This document shows positions 18,025 to 27,357 of a stretch of 64,000 nucleotides of DNA, piece by piece (the first letter of the stretch is position 1; each line of letters opens with the position of its first letter). The DNA lies in assembly GCF_005869875.1 (NCBI RefSeq), contig NZ_VAWG01000002.1:372001-436000 (forward strand), in the 5' to 3' direction. The notes beneath the pieces were generated by a model. The model ran no database searches, had not been told where the DNA came from, and saw only the letters and a program-made list of their open reading frames with translations. The translations under genes and the position numbers were made by a program. This DNA comes from Paenibacillus pinistramenti (GTDB taxonomy: Bacteria; Bacillota; Bacilli; Paenibacillales; Paenibacillaceae).

Positions 18025-19257
18025 ATGAAGGCACAAAATTTTCGTAAAGCAGGTCATTTTCCCAGTTTATTGTCAGCTTTCCTGTACTTTGATGTAAGCT
18101 TTATGATTTGGGTAATGTGCGGGGCACTATCCCTCTACATTACCAAGGACTTTGGTTTAAGCGATACGCAGAAAGCCGCCATGGTCGCGATCCCTGTGCT
18201 TGGAGGCTCCGTGTTTCGCATCCCGATGGGCATTTTGGCTGACCGGATCGGCTGCAAGAAAGCCGGGCTGACGGGGATGTCCCTCACGATTATCCCGCTG
18301 CTTTGGGGATGGCTTGGCGGAACCAGCCTTCTCCAGGTTCATATGATCGGGTTTCTGCTCGGCTTCGCCGGAGCAAGCTTCGCCGTCGCCCTGTCGCTCG
18401 CCAGCCGCTGGTATCCGCCGCAGTATCAAGGGCTCGCGATGGGCATCGCCGGAGCCGGCAACAGCGGAACCGCCCTGGCAACCTTCTTCGGCCCGCACAT
18501 CGCCCAGGCTTACGGCTGGCACAGCGTATTCGGCCTTGCCCTGATTCCATTGGTCATCATCATGATCGTCTTCGCGGTTCTGGTCAAAGATGCTCCTAAC
18601 GCTCCGGCTCCCAAATCGCTCAAGGAATATCTCAGCGTCTTCAAGCATGCGGACACCTGGTGGTTCTCCATGTTCTACGCAATCACTTTCGGCGGCTTTG
18701 TCGGTTTCGCCAACTATGCCAACATTTTCTTCTACGATATCTACGGAGATAACGTTCACCCAGACGGTTTGAGCAAAATTCAGGTCGGCTACCTCGTCAC
18801 CATTACCGTAATCGCTGGAAGCTTCTTCCGGCCGATCGGCGGCTGGATTGCTGACCGGATTGGCGGCATCCGCCTGCTGCTTATTCTCTTCAGCGTCATT
18901 ACCGTCTCTGCGTTTGCGATTGCTTCCATGCCCAGCTCGTTTATTGTAATGCTGATCTATACCAGCGTCATGATGGCCAGCCTCGGAATGGGGAACGGTT
19001 CCGTCTTTCAAATTATTCCGCAGCGCTTCTCGAGCGAAATCGGTGTGGTAACAGGGATCGTAGGCGCAGCCGGCGGTCTGGGCGGCTATCTTCTGCCTTC
19101 ATACGTGCTCGGGCCGCTTAAGCAGGCCACCGGTTCGCAGGAGACAGGATTCCTGGTTGTCGGCTCCATCGTTCTTCTAACCACCCTCATCTTCTTCGCT
19201 GTTACCCGTTCCTGGAAAAAGTCCTGGGCACGCACACAGACCGGCGTCAACCTCTAA
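18025..19257 (+). CDS. narK: Nitrate/nitrite transporter, NarK-type MFS
   Basis: A 410-residue major facilitator with 12 hydrophobic segments. The nitrate signature glycine-rich helices are visible at GIAGAGNSGTALATFFGP (helix 5) and GIVGAAGGLGGYLLP (helix 11), together with the motif A loop GILADRIGCKKAG. It imports nitrate and may export nitrite. The ATG at 18025 follows GGAGGAG at 6 nt. Only 32 bp separate it from the nitrate reductase gene, so both are served by the regulated leader upstream. Confidence 0.92.
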   Translation: MKAQNFRKAGHFPSLLSAFLYFDVSFMIWVMCGALSLYITKDFGLSDTQKAAMVAIPVLGGSVFRIPMGILADRIGCKKAGLTGMSLTIIPLLWGWLGGTSLLQVHMIGFLLGFAGASFAVALSLASRWYPPQYQGLAMGIAGAGNSGTALATFFGPHIAQAYGWHSVFGLALIPLVIIMIVFAVLVKDAPNAPAPKSLKEYLSVFKHADTWWFSMFYAITFGGFVGFANYANIFFYDIYGDNVHPDGLSKIQVGYLVTITVIAGSFFRPIGGWIADRIGGIRLLLILFSVITVSAFAIASMPSSFIVMLIYTSVMMASLGMGNGSVFQIIPQRFSSEIGVVTGIVGAAGGLGGYLLPSYVLGPLKQATGSQETGFLVVGSIVLLTTLIFFAVTRSWKKSWARTQTGVNL

Positions 19258-19289
19258 CCCAAAACCTTTGCTCCAGGTGGTGATGACTG

Positions 19290-22200
19290 ATGAGTACCAA
19301 TCAAGTGCGAAGCGTATGCCCTTATTGCGGGGTCGGCTGCGGAATTCTTATGGAGGTGGAAGACAATAAAGTTGTCCGGATAAAAGGGGATCCGGCCCAT
19401 CCGTCCAACTATGGGCGGCTGTGTACCAAAGGCAGCACGGCTGCCATCCCCTTGACAGCTCCGGACCGCCTGTCCTCCGCTTACATCCGGCGCTCGCGGG
19501 ATTCAGAGCCCGAAGCCGCCCAGATGGACTATGCAATCCAGGAGACAGCCAGCCGGCTGAAGCGGATCCTGCAGGAGCATGGGCCTGACTCCATTGCTTT
19601 TTATGTATCCGGCCAAATGTCGCTTGAAGCTCAATATTTAATTAACAAACTGGCAAAAGGGTTCATCCGCACGAACAATATCGAAGCCAATTCAAGGCTC
19701 TGCATGGCCAGCGCGGCCAGCGGCTATAAATTGTCGCTGGGCGCCGACGGGCCGCCGGGCTCCTATGAGGACATTGATCAGGCAGATTTATTCCTCGTTA
19801 TGGGCGCCAATATGGCCGACTGCCATCCGATCCTGTTCCTTCGCATGATGGACCGGGTGAAAGCCGGCGCCAAGCTGATCGTCGTTGACCCCAGACGGAC
19901 GGCTACGGCAGACAAAGCCGATCTCTACCTGCCGATACAGCCCGGGACCGATTTGGCCTTCCTGAACGGCCTGCTTCACCTGCTTGTTCAGCAGGGGCAG
20001 ATCGACGAAGCCTTTATTGCGAGCTGCACGACCGGCTTCGAGTCGATGCCGCAGTTTCTTGAGGATTACCGTCCGGAGCAGGTAGAAGCCTGGACGGGAA
20101 TACCTGAGGAAGATCTCCGGAGAGCTGCGGATTGGATCGGCAGCTCGGCTAACTGGATGTCGCTCTGGACCATGGGTCTGAACCAAAGCACCCATGGGAC
20201 CTGGCAAACCAACGCGGTCTGCAACCTGCATCTGGCAACCGGCGACATCTGCCGGCCGGGCAGCGGGCCCTTTTCCCTCACCGGCCAGCCCAACGCCATG
20301 GGCGGCCGGGAAATGGGCTACATGGGCCCCGGGCTGCCGGGCCAGCGTTCCTTGCTGGAAGAGCAGGACCGCTTCCGGATTGAAGAATTGTGGAGCCTTC
20401 CCCAAGGCTCGCTTCGTCCGGAGCTTCAGCCGGGAACGGTCTCCATGTTCGAACGAATGCGTGCAGGAGACATCAAAGCCTGCTGGATCATTTGTACGAA
20501 CCCGGCTGCAACGGTTCCCAACCGGCGGAAGGTCATCGAGAGCCTGATGGCAGCTGAGCTGGTCATTACCCAGGATGCGTTCAGCGAGACGGAAACCAGC
20601 CCGTATGCAGACATCATGCTGCCCGCCGCTTTGTGGGCGGAAGGCGAAGGCGTCATGATCAATTCGGAACGGAATATGACCTTGATGCAAAAGGCGGTTG
20701 AGCCGCCGGGCGACGCCATGCCCGACTGGATGATTATCGCTCGGGTTGCCTGCGCCATGGGCTATACCGAGGCGTTCGGCTACCGCTCGGCGAGTGAAGT
20801 CTATGCCGAAATTCAGAAGGCATGGAATCCGGCCACGGGTTACGATTTGAGAGGCGCAGACTACTCCATGCTCAGGGAAGGTCCGGTGCAGTGGCCGTGC
20901 GGTCCGGAAGCTCCGCAGAGGCGCAATCCCATCCGTTACCGCAAGCCGTCCCGGGACGGCAGACCTGAATCGCTCCGCTTCCCTGCCGGACAGGGCCGCG
21001 CCGTGTTCTGGGCGCGTCCTTTCCTTCCGCCAGCGGAGCTGCCTGACGACGAATACCCTTTCGTTCTGAATACCGGCAGGGTTCAGCATCAGTGGCACAC
21101 GCTCACCAAGACAGGCAAAGTGGCCAAGCTGAACAAGCTGAATCCGGGCCCTTTTCTCGAAATTCATCCCGCTGACGCTGAACATCTCGGCCTGCAGGAG
21201 GGAGACTCTGTGGAGCTGACATCACGGAGAGGACGCGCAGTGCTCCCGGCTGTGATTACAGACCGCGTACAGCCGGGCAGCTGCTTTGCACCTATCCATT
21301 GGAATGACAGGTACGGAAGCCAGCTTGCCATTAACGAAGTGACCAATGATGCGGTGGACTCGATCTCCCTGCAGCCCGAGCTGAAGCACTGCAGCGTGTC
21401 GCTGGCCAAAGCAAAAATGCAGCCTTCGGCTCCTGCGGCAGCCGGGGCGAAGCAAGCGGCAATCCTCAGCAGCTTGCTGGGACTTCCCTCTTCTCTGCCT
21501 GAGAAGATCGAGCTTGCCGAGCATGAGCAGGCTTATCTCTCCGGCTTCCTGCAGGCTATTGAAAGCAATGGCTCCCCGTCCAGGATTCCGGTGTTGCCGC
21601 ATTCGGCTGATTTAGAGCCTGTGAAGCGGGCTTGGGTAAACGGGCTGCTTGCCGGGATCTACTCCAAGGATTTTGGCGCGTCAGGGGATGATGAGGGTTT
21701 TGTTCGTTCTGATGGTTCTTACGGTTCCTATGATTCCGACTGTTCCGATGGTTCCGATCGTTCCGGCAGCTCTGTCGCTGCCGGTTATGCCAGTGGTTCT
21801 GGTGGTTCTGGTGGTTCTGGTGGTTCTGGTGGTTCTGGTGGTTCTGGTGGTTCTGGCGGTTCCGTCACTTCCTCCATTTCCTCTGGTCTCTCCGCTTCCT
21901 TCTCTGATGCTTCCCGCCCGGCTTCCCTCGCCGCTCCGGTTCAGCCTGTTCTCATCGTCTGGGCCTCGCAGACGGGCAATGCGGAAGAGGCGGCGAACTA
22001 CTCGGCTGGCAGTCTGCGGGAGAAAGGCATCAGTGTAACGCTTGCCGGAATGGATGCGGTCACGCCGGAAGAATTGACGAAGCATCCCCTTGTCTTGTTT
22101 GCAGTCAGCACGTTTGGTGCGGGAGATCCGCCGGATCAGGGGCAGGCCTTTTTCCAGGCCATTCAATCCATACAATCTATTAAATCCATTCATTCCATTC

Positions 22201-23747
22201 AATCCACTCAATCTATTAAATCCATTCAATCTATTAAATCCATTCAATCGGGTCATTCTGCCGTCGGTCTGTCTCTCGGTTCTCTGAAATATGCCGTGCT
22301 TGCGTTCGGTGATTCGAGCTACGAAACCTTCTGCGCATTTGGGAAGAATCTGGACAGCAGATTAAGTGAGCTTGGCGCAGCACGGCTGCTGGAATGTACC
22401 TGCTGTGACAGCGAATATATGGCTGATGTCGAACAATGGCTGGAGGCTGTTATACCGCTTATCTCCGCACCGGAAGCCAAGCCAGCAGAATTGTCGCTGC
22501 AACAAGAACCCGGTGGCACCTTGCCAGGAAACCTCCAGGCTGCTGCCGCACTGTCCAGGGAAGCCGAGCCATCCGGCGGGTATGACCGGGCCCATCCGTT
22601 TCCGGCCCGCCTGCTGCTCAACCGGCTGCTGAGCGAACCGGGTTCCCGCAAAGAAACCCGGCAGTATGTCTTTGATCTGAGCGGCAGCGGGTTAACCTAC
22701 CAGGCGGGAGATGCGCTTGGCGTCTGGCCGTCGAACTGCCCGGAACTTGTGGAGGAACTGATCCGGCTGGCTAGATTAGACGGACTCAGCCCAGTTCAAG
22801 TCAACGGTCACTCCATGACCCTTGCCGAAGCGCTCCTTCACCGCTGTGACATCCACCGGATTACGCCGGGCATGCTTGATGAGCTAAGGGTTCATTCCAT
22901 GAACCATTCCGTGAACCATTCCATGAACCATTCCGTGAACCATTCCGTGGACCAAAGCCTGGATCGGCTGCTCGGGACCATGAACGCGGAGGAGCAGGCT
23001 CAGTGGCTGCGCGAGACCCGGCTGCTGGACCTGCTGCAGGAATTCCCGGCTAGCGGACTGTCTGCGGACAAATGGGTTCAGCAGCTCCGTCCGCTGCAGC
23101 CCCGACTGTATTCCATATCCTCCAGCTCCAGGCGGTATCCTGGTGAAGTGCATATTACCGTCTCCACTGTCCGCTATGAGCATAAGGGCAGATGGCGCAA
23201 AGGGGTTTGCTCCACTTATCTCGCCGACCTGGTGCCTCCGGGCGGAGAGGTTCCGGTCTTTATCCAGCGGAATCCCCGCTTCCGGCCGCCGGCCGATCCT
23301 TCCAAGGATATCATTATGATCGGCCCGGGAACGGGCATTGCCCCCTTCCGGGGATTCCTGCAGGAGCGGGAGGCCGTGCGCGCGGCCGGCCGCAGCTGGT
23401 TATTTTTCGGGGAGCAGCATGCGGCAACGGATTATTATTATAAGGCCGAGCTGGAAGAATACCGGATGAGGAACCTGCTGCACCGGCTGGACACGGCCTT
23501 TAGCCGGGATCAGGAAGAGAAGGTTTATGTGCAGCACCGGATGGCGGAGCAGGGTGCCGACCTTTGGAGCTGGATTGATGGAGGCGCGTTCCTTTATGTA
23601 TGCGGGGATGCCGGCCAGATGGCGCAGTCCGTCGATGAGGCGCTGCTTAAGATCGTTCAGCAGTACGGGAGCATGGAGGCAGATCAAGCCGCCGGTTATG
23701 TGAACCAGCTTAAGCAGAGCAAGCGCTATGTGAGGGATGTATATTGA
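19290..23747 (+). CDS. Assimilatory nitrate reductase fused to a flavodoxin/FAD/NAD(P)H reductase module
   Basis: A 1485-residue fusion that should reduce nitrate to nitrite with NAD(P)H electrons. Residues 1-710 form the molybdopterin oxidoreductase: Cys10, Cys13, Cys17 and Cys45 bind a [4Fe-4S] cluster, NSRLCMASA lies near the cofactor, and the C-terminal dinucleotide-binding domain holds NTGRVQHQWHT. A Ser/Gly linker (about 800-880) leads to a flavodoxin domain (WASQTGNAEEAA), then a cytochrome P450 reductase-like FAD domain (RLYSISSS, GVCSTYLADL) and NADPH domain (GPGTGIAPFRGF, YVCGDA), ending in Tyr. Three in-frame tandem repeats interrupt the reductase half. Fusions of this kind are known in Bacillales. 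The weak GGTGGTGAT ribosome site precedes ATG 19290. Confidence 0.92.
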   Translation: MSTNQVRSVCPYCGVGCGILMEVEDNKVVRIKGDPAHPSNYGRLCTKGSTAAIPLTAPDRLSSAYIRRSRDSEPEAAQMDYAIQETASRLKRILQEHGPDSIAFYVSGQMSLEAQYLINKLAKGFIRTNNIEANSRLCMASAASGYKLSLGADGPPGSYEDIDQADLFLVMGANMADCHPILFLRMMDRVKAGAKLIVVDPRRTATADKADLYLPIQPGTDLAFLNGLLHLLVQQGQIDEAFIASCTTGFESMPQFLEDYRPEQVEAWTGIPEEDLRRAADWIGSSANWMSLWTMGLNQSTHGTWQTNAVCNLHLATGDICRPGSGPFSLTGQPNAMGGREMGYMGPGLPGQRSLLEEQDRFRIEELWSLPQGSLRPELQPGTVSMFERMRAGDIKACWIICTNPAATVPNRRKVIESLMAAELVITQDAFSETETSPYADIMLPAALWAEGEGVMINSERNMTLMQKAVEPPGDAMPDWMIIARVACAMGYTEAFGYRSASEVYAEIQKAWNPATGYDLRGADYSMLREGPVQWPCGPEAPQRRNPIRYRKPSRDGRPESLRFPAGQGRAVFWARPFLPPAELPDDEYPFVLNTGRVQHQWHTLTKTGKVAKLNKLNPGPFLEIHPADAEHLGLQEGDSVELTSRRGRAVLPAVITDRVQPGSCFAPIHWNDRYGSQLAINEVTNDAVDSISLQPELKHCSVSLAKAKMQPSAPAAAGAKQAAILSSLLGLPSSLPEKIELAEHEQAYLSGFLQAIESNGSPSRIPVLPHSADLEPVKRAWVNGLLAGIYSKDFGASGDDEGFVRSDGSYGSYDSDCSDGSDRSGSSVAAGYASGSGGSGGSGGSGGSGGSGGSGGSVTSSISSGLSASFSDASRPASLAAPVQPVLIVWASQTGNAEEAANYSAGSLREKGISVTLAGMDAVTPEELTKHPLVLFAVSTFGAGDPPDQGQAFFQAIQSIQSIKSIHSIQSTQSIKSIQSIKSIQSGHSAVGLSLGSLKYAVLAFGDSSYETFCAFGKNLDSRLSELGAARLLECTCCDSEYMADVEQWLEAVIPLISAPEAKPAELSLQQEPGGTLPGNLQAAAALSREAEPSGGYDRAHPFPARLLLNRLLSEPGSRKETRQYVFDLSGSGLTYQAGDALGVWPSNCPELVEELIRLARLDGLSPVQVNGHSMTLAEALLHRCDIHRITPGMLDELRVHSMNHSVNHSMNHSVNHSVDQSLDRLLGTMNAEEQAQWLRETRLLDLLQEFPASGLSADKWVQQLRPLQPRLYSISSSSRRYPGEVHITVSTVRYEHKGRWRKGVCSTYLADLVPPGGEVPVFIQRNPRFRPPADPSKDIIMIGPGTGIAPFRGFLQEREAVRAAGRSWLFFGEQHAATDYYYKAELEEYRMRNLLHRLDTAFSRDQEEKVYVQHRMAEQGADLWSWIDGGAFLYVCGDAGQMAQSVDEALLKIVQQYGSMEADQAAGYVNQLKQSKRYVRDVY
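21795..21857 (+). repeat. Coding 9-bp tandem repeat, Gly-Ser-Gly linker
   Basis: About seven GGTTCTGGT units encode (Gly-Ser-Gly)n at residues 836-857 of the nitrate reductase fusion. It forms the flexible link between the molybdenum half and the flavodoxin domain. A Ser/Asp/Gly-rich tract precedes it. Confidence 0.92.
22161..22250 (+). repeat. Coding 9-bp tandem repeat, Ile-x-Ser units
   Basis: Ten units related to ATTCAATCC encode (Ile-Gln/Lys/His-Ser)10 at residues 958-987, inside the flavodoxin domain between the GDPPDQGQAFF and LKYAVLAFGDSSYE segments. This is a surface loop position in flavodoxins. Confidence 0.92.
22893..22952 (+). repeat. Coding 12-bp tandem repeat, His-Ser-Met/Val-Asn units
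   Basis: Five 12-bp units (CATTCC[A/G]TGAAC) encode (His-Ser-Met/Val-Asn/Asp)5 at residues 1202-1221, in the connecting region of the FAD domain. Confidence 0.92.
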
Positions 23748-23756
23748 AAATAATAA

Positions 23757-23798
23757 AAAGTAGACGAAATGCCGGACGGCGTTTGCGTCTACTTTTTT
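23757..23798. terminator. Bidirectional terminator between the nitrate operon and murI
   Basis: AGTAGACG-AAATGCC pairs with GGCGTTT-CGTCTACT (one bulge) around a GGAC loop. TTTTTT follows on the plus strand and TTTTTATTATT on the minus strand, so it can stop both convergent operons. Confidence 0.9.
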
Positions 23799-23840
23799 GC
23801 CTATTCAGGCCTGCGGGGTGCTCATCAGCCCTGTATTTTT

Positions 23841-24614
23841 TTATTGTCCGTTCTGCAGAAAGGCCAGTGCCTGCTTCATTTTGTCTACATACTCCATTTG
23901 AGAGCCCGAACAGATGAATTTAATGTCATTCGTTCCCTGGCTGCCCAGGAGGTTCTGCTCCCTCATGACCGTAATCAGCCTCTTGACGGTGCCGTGGCTT
24001 CCGTCGATCAGCTCGATATGCGGGGGCAGCAGGTCATGGAGGATTTTTCGATAATAAGGATAGTGCGTGCAGCCCAGAACCACCGTCCCGTATTGGCTGA
24101 GATCAAGAGGCGCCAGCTTGGCTTTGAAATATTGGCCGATTTCCTCCGGATCAAAGTTCAGGTTCTCGCAGTACTGCACCAGTTCAGGCAGCGGAAAAGA
24201 ATCCACGATCGAATGATCATCCACCCGGGCAACAAGATCCGTATATTTGGACTGGCTTAAAGTAAGCGGAGTGGCAAACACCAGCACCCGGCGGCCCTCC
24301 TCGAGGCTTTTGGCTACGGCTGGCTTGACCGCAGGCTCCATGCCGATGATCGGAATCGAATACATCTGCCGCAGCTCGCCAATCGCCGCACTGGTAGCGG
24401 TATTGCAGGCCACAACAAGCGCTTTGATCTCTTCCTGCATAATCGTATGAACGGATTCCTTGACGTAATGATTCACTTCCTCCAAGGTCTTCGAACCGTA
24501 AGGAACGTGCAACGTATCTGCAAAATATAGAAAATCCTCGGCAGGCAGCTTTCTCATCGCTTCGTGCAGTACGGTAATGCCGCCAATGCCTGAATCAAAA
24601 AAAGCAATTCTCAC
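23841..24614 (-). CDS. murI: Glutamate racemase
   Basis: A 257-residue enzyme that interconverts L- and D-glutamate for peptidoglycan. The catalytic cysteines are Cys70 in VVACNTATSA and Cys182 in VLGCTHYPYY; the N-terminal FDSGIGG motif and HVPYGSKT are also intact, and the length is typical. The start is GTG 24614 with AGGTGAT about 4-8 nt before it. It lies 25 bp after an HD-domain gene on the same strand, so the two are probably co-transcribed. Confidence 0.95.
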   Translation of the reverse strand: MRIAFFDSGIGGITVLHEAMRKLPAEDFLYFADTLHVPYGSKTLEEVNHYVKESVHTIMQEEIKALVVACNTATSAAIGELRQMYSIPIIGMEPAVKPAVAKSLEEGRRVLVFATPLTLSQSKYTDLVARVDDHSIVDSFPLPELVQYCENLNFDPEEIGQYFKAKLAPLDLSQYGTVVLGCTHYPYYRKILHDLLPPHIELIDGSHGTVKRLITVMREQNLLGSQGTNDIKFICSGSQMEYVDKMKQALAFLQNGQ

Positions 24615-24639
24615 TCATATCACCTGTGTCTGTTATTAA

Positions 24640-25299
24640 TTAAGCATCCCTGCCGTCGAGCGCTTCCCATTCCTTGTAGAACTGATCCAGAAACTGCTCC
24701 ATAAACCGGTGCCGGTTCTCAGCCAGCCTGCGGGCATGCTCGGTATTCATCAAATCCTTGAGCCTCAGCAGCTTGTCGTAAAAATGGTGCACCGTTGTGT
24801 TCTCCTCACTCCGGTATCCATTCTCTGAAAAATCCCGGCCGGGCTCATGAATCGAACGCCCTTTCGAGCCGCCATAGGCGAAGGTTCGCGCAATGCCGAC
24901 AGCTCCGATCGCGTCCAGCCTGTCTGCGTCCTGCACGACCTTGCCCTCCAGCGTTGTTACAGGCGGATTCTTGCCGCCGTTATAAGACATCGTGGAGATA
25001 ATCGACATCACATGCAAAATGACCGGTTCGTCCTGGGGATCATCCAGGTGACGCTTAAGCCAGCTGCTCACCTTCTCCAGTCCGGCCTCTTTGCTGGCAT
25101 TGAGCTTCTCATCCGCCACGTCATGCAGCAGGGCGGCAAGCTCGCAGACGAAGAGGTCAGCGCCTTCCAGCGCGGCGAGCTCCAGCGCCATTCTCCGAAC
25201 CCGGTAAATATGCCACCAGTCATGGCCGCTCCGGTCGGAGCCCAGAGTATCCTGTACAAAACGCTCGGCTTGTTCCAGAATCATTTTATGCCGTTCCAC
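24640..25299 (-). CDS. HD-domain phosphohydrolase (YpgQ/YedJ-like)
   Basis: A 219-residue HD-superfamily enzyme. The metal ligands are visible in GHDWWHIYRV (first His) and in ALLHDVADEKL (His-Asp), with a following DADRLDAIGAVGIAR block specific to the YedJ/YpgQ group. B. subtilis YpgQ is a manganese-dependent pyrophosphohydrolase, so nucleotide pyrophosphate hydrolysis is possible but not shown here. The likely start is GTG 25299; an ATG at 25284 is an alternative. It is probably the first gene of an operon with murI. Confidence 0.85.
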   Translation of the reverse strand: MERHKMILEQAERFVQDTLGSDRSGHDWWHIYRVRRMALELAALEGADLFVCELAALLHDVADEKLNASKEAGLEKVSSWLKRHLDDPQDEPVILHVMSIISTMSYNGGKNPPVTTLEGKVVQDADRLDAIGAVGIARTFAYGGSKGRSIHEPGRDFSENGYRSEENTTVHHFYDKLLRLKDLMNTEHARRLAENRHRFMEQFLDQFYKEWEALDGRDA

Positions 25300-25438
25300 G
25301 CCTCGCCATCCCCCCTTCTATGGCTTGTTTAAACTAATAAAAGCATGCAGAGTACGCACGGGAAAACCACTGTTATCCATATTAACGCAAAATGAGGGAG
25401 AGAGAAACCTTTTGTCGCCTATGCCGGCGCCCAAAATG

Positions 25439-25479
25439 AAAAAAGGGCCTTATTTTCCATGAAAGAAAATAAGCCCTTA
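25439..25479 (-). terminator. Terminator of the pyruvate oxidase gene
   Basis: On the minus strand AAGGGCTTATTTTC pairs with GAAAATAAGGCCCTT (one bulge) and is followed by TTTTTT. It lies 85 bp past the stop. The remaining interval to 25563 holds a short CCGGTCTATC duplication and no gene. Confidence 0.85.
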
Positions 25480-25563
25480 CAGAGCAGAATGCCAGAAACC
25501 GCCCTCGCTGCTCCCCGGTCTATCCCGGTCTATCCCGGTCGGTGCCATCGCCTTCTCGGAGCC

Positions 25564-27288
25564 CTAATGAATCAGGTTTGTCCGGGCCAGCTCAATCAGC
25601 TCATCGCCGCGGCCGCTCAGCACGGCCTTCATCATCCACAAGCTAAAGCCCTGGGCCTGCTTGAACGTAATATTGGGCGGCATCGACAGCTCCTGGCGGT
25701 TCACAACGACATCCAGCAGAACCGGCCCTTCCTCCCGAAACGCTCTTGCAACCGCCTGCTCCAGGTCGGCAGGGTCCTCGACTCGTATTCCGGTAATCCC
25801 CATTGCGGCTGCCACCTCCGCAAAATTCGGATTCACAAGCGTTGTGCCGGTTTCGAGAAAGCCGGCCGCTTTCATCTCCAGCTCCACAAATCCAAGCGCG
25901 CCGTTGTTGAAGACAACGACTTTAACCGGCAGGTTGTACTGCTTCAGGGTCAGCAGATCCCCCATCAGCATAGCGAGACCGCCGTCACCGCACAGGGACA
26001 CGACCTGCCTCCCGCGCTGCGCCGCCTGGACGCCAATGGCCTGCGGCAGCGCGTTCGCCATCGTTCCATGGTTGAAAGAACCGAGCAGCCTCCGCTTCCC
26101 GTTCATCTGCAAATAACGGGCGGACCAGACGGTAGGCGTACCGACATCACAGGTGAACATGGCATCCTCACTGGCAAGATCGCTGACCAGCTTCGCCAGG
26201 TATTGAGGATGAATAGGCGTTCTGCCAGGTTTCCCTGCCGCATGCGCGTCCAGGTCCTCCCGAACTTTCGCGTACTGCGTCACGTATTGCTGCAGATGAG
26301 AAGGATCGCGTTCTCCGGTGAGATAAGGAAGCAGACGCTCTACCGTTAACCGTACATCGCCGCAGACCCCGTAAGCCACATGCGTCCGCCTGCCGAGATG
26401 GGACGGATTAATATCTACCTGAAGCACGGCAGCGTGCTCGGGATAGAACTGCCTGTACGGAAAATCCGTCCCCAGCATCAGCAGCACATCGCAGTCCATG
26501 ATCGCATGGTAGGCGGAGGAATAACCGATCAGGCCGGTTAAGCCAACATAATAGGGGTTGTCGAACTCTAAAAATTCCTTGCCCCGCAGCGCCGCCACCA
26601 TCGGCGATTTCAGCCGGTTGCACAAGGCCATCAGCTCGGCATGAGCATCCCTGCAGCCTGCCCCGCAGAACAGAGTAATCCGCTTCCCGTTATTGAGATA
26701 AGCAGCAAGCTTCTCCAGCTCGGCTTCCGAGGGATATACAAGGGGATGGCTGTTATGGCTGACCTGCTCCGGAATGGGATTCTTCTCCGCTGCCAGCCCG
26801 GCCACATCCCCCGGAAGGACGATGACCGACACGCCCTTGTTCGCAATCGCCTGCTGGATCGCGATAGTCACGATGCTGGGAATCTGCCGCGGCGTCGTAA
26901 TGACTTCGCAGTAATGGCTGCACTCGGCAAAGATCTGCTCCGGGTGTGTCGCCTGGAAATACTCGGTGCCGAATTCGTCGCTCGGGATATGCGCCGCTAT
27001 GGCCAGCACGGGCACGCGGTTCCGGTTGCAGTCATAAAGGCCGTTGATCAAGTGCAGATTGCCCGGACCGCTGCTGCCTGCGCACACCGCAAGACTGCCT
27101 TCGAGCAGGGCCTCCGCCCCGGCAGCAAAGGCAGCCACTTCCTCATGGCGGACATGGATCCACTCGATCTGTCCATTCTTGCGGATGGCATCGAGCATGT
27201 TATTCAAGGAGTCCCCGACGATGCCATAAATTCTTTTTACACCTGCTTTAATCAGCACCTCAACAACAGCTTCTGCAATGGTTCTCAT
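25564..27288 (-). CDS. poxB: Thiamine pyrophosphate-dependent pyruvate oxidase / dehydrogenase
   Basis: A 574-residue TPP enzyme resembling E. coli PoxB and B. subtilis YdaP. The N-terminal domain has VYGIVGDSLN-type folding with HVRHEEVAAFAAGAEA, where Glu50 would activate the cofactor. The C-terminal domain has the TPP/Mg motif GDGGLAMLMGDLLTLKQY ending in VVVFNN. It probably decarboxylates pyruvate to acetate with electrons going to quinone or oxygen. AAGGAG lies 10 nt before ATG 27288. It stands alone with its own terminator. Confidence 0.88.
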   Translation of the reverse strand: MRTIAEAVVEVLIKAGVKRIYGIVGDSLNNMLDAIRKNGQIEWIHVRHEEVAAFAAGAEALLEGSLAVCAGSSGPGNLHLINGLYDCNRNRVPVLAIAAHIPSDEFGTEYFQATHPEQIFAECSHYCEVITTPRQIPSIVTIAIQQAIANKGVSVIVLPGDVAGLAAEKNPIPEQVSHNSHPLVYPSEAELEKLAAYLNNGKRITLFCGAGCRDAHAELMALCNRLKSPMVAALRGKEFLEFDNPYYVGLTGLIGYSSAYHAIMDCDVLLMLGTDFPYRQFYPEHAAVLQVDINPSHLGRRTHVAYGVCGDVRLTVERLLPYLTGERDPSHLQQYVTQYAKVREDLDAHAAGKPGRTPIHPQYLAKLVSDLASEDAMFTCDVGTPTVWSARYLQMNGKRRLLGSFNHGTMANALPQAIGVQAAQRGRQVVSLCGDGGLAMLMGDLLTLKQYNLPVKVVVFNNGALGFVELEMKAAGFLETGTTLVNPNFAEVAAAMGITGIRVEDPADLEQAVARAFREEGPVLLDVVVNRQELSMPPNITFKQAQGFSLWMMKAVLSGRGDELIELARTNLIH

Positions 27289-27357
27289 AGGCCTTCCACT
27301 CCTTAGCTTGGTGCTGATAGTATTCCTTGCCGCAGCTGGGCTTATTCTCCTGCCGGG

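Noticed and set aside
21649-22038. Hydrophobic plus-frame ORF with Val-Leu-Val repeats inside the nitrate reductase gene
   Set aside because: It is the shifted reading of the Gly-Ser-Gly microsatellite in a gene whose true frame is certain.
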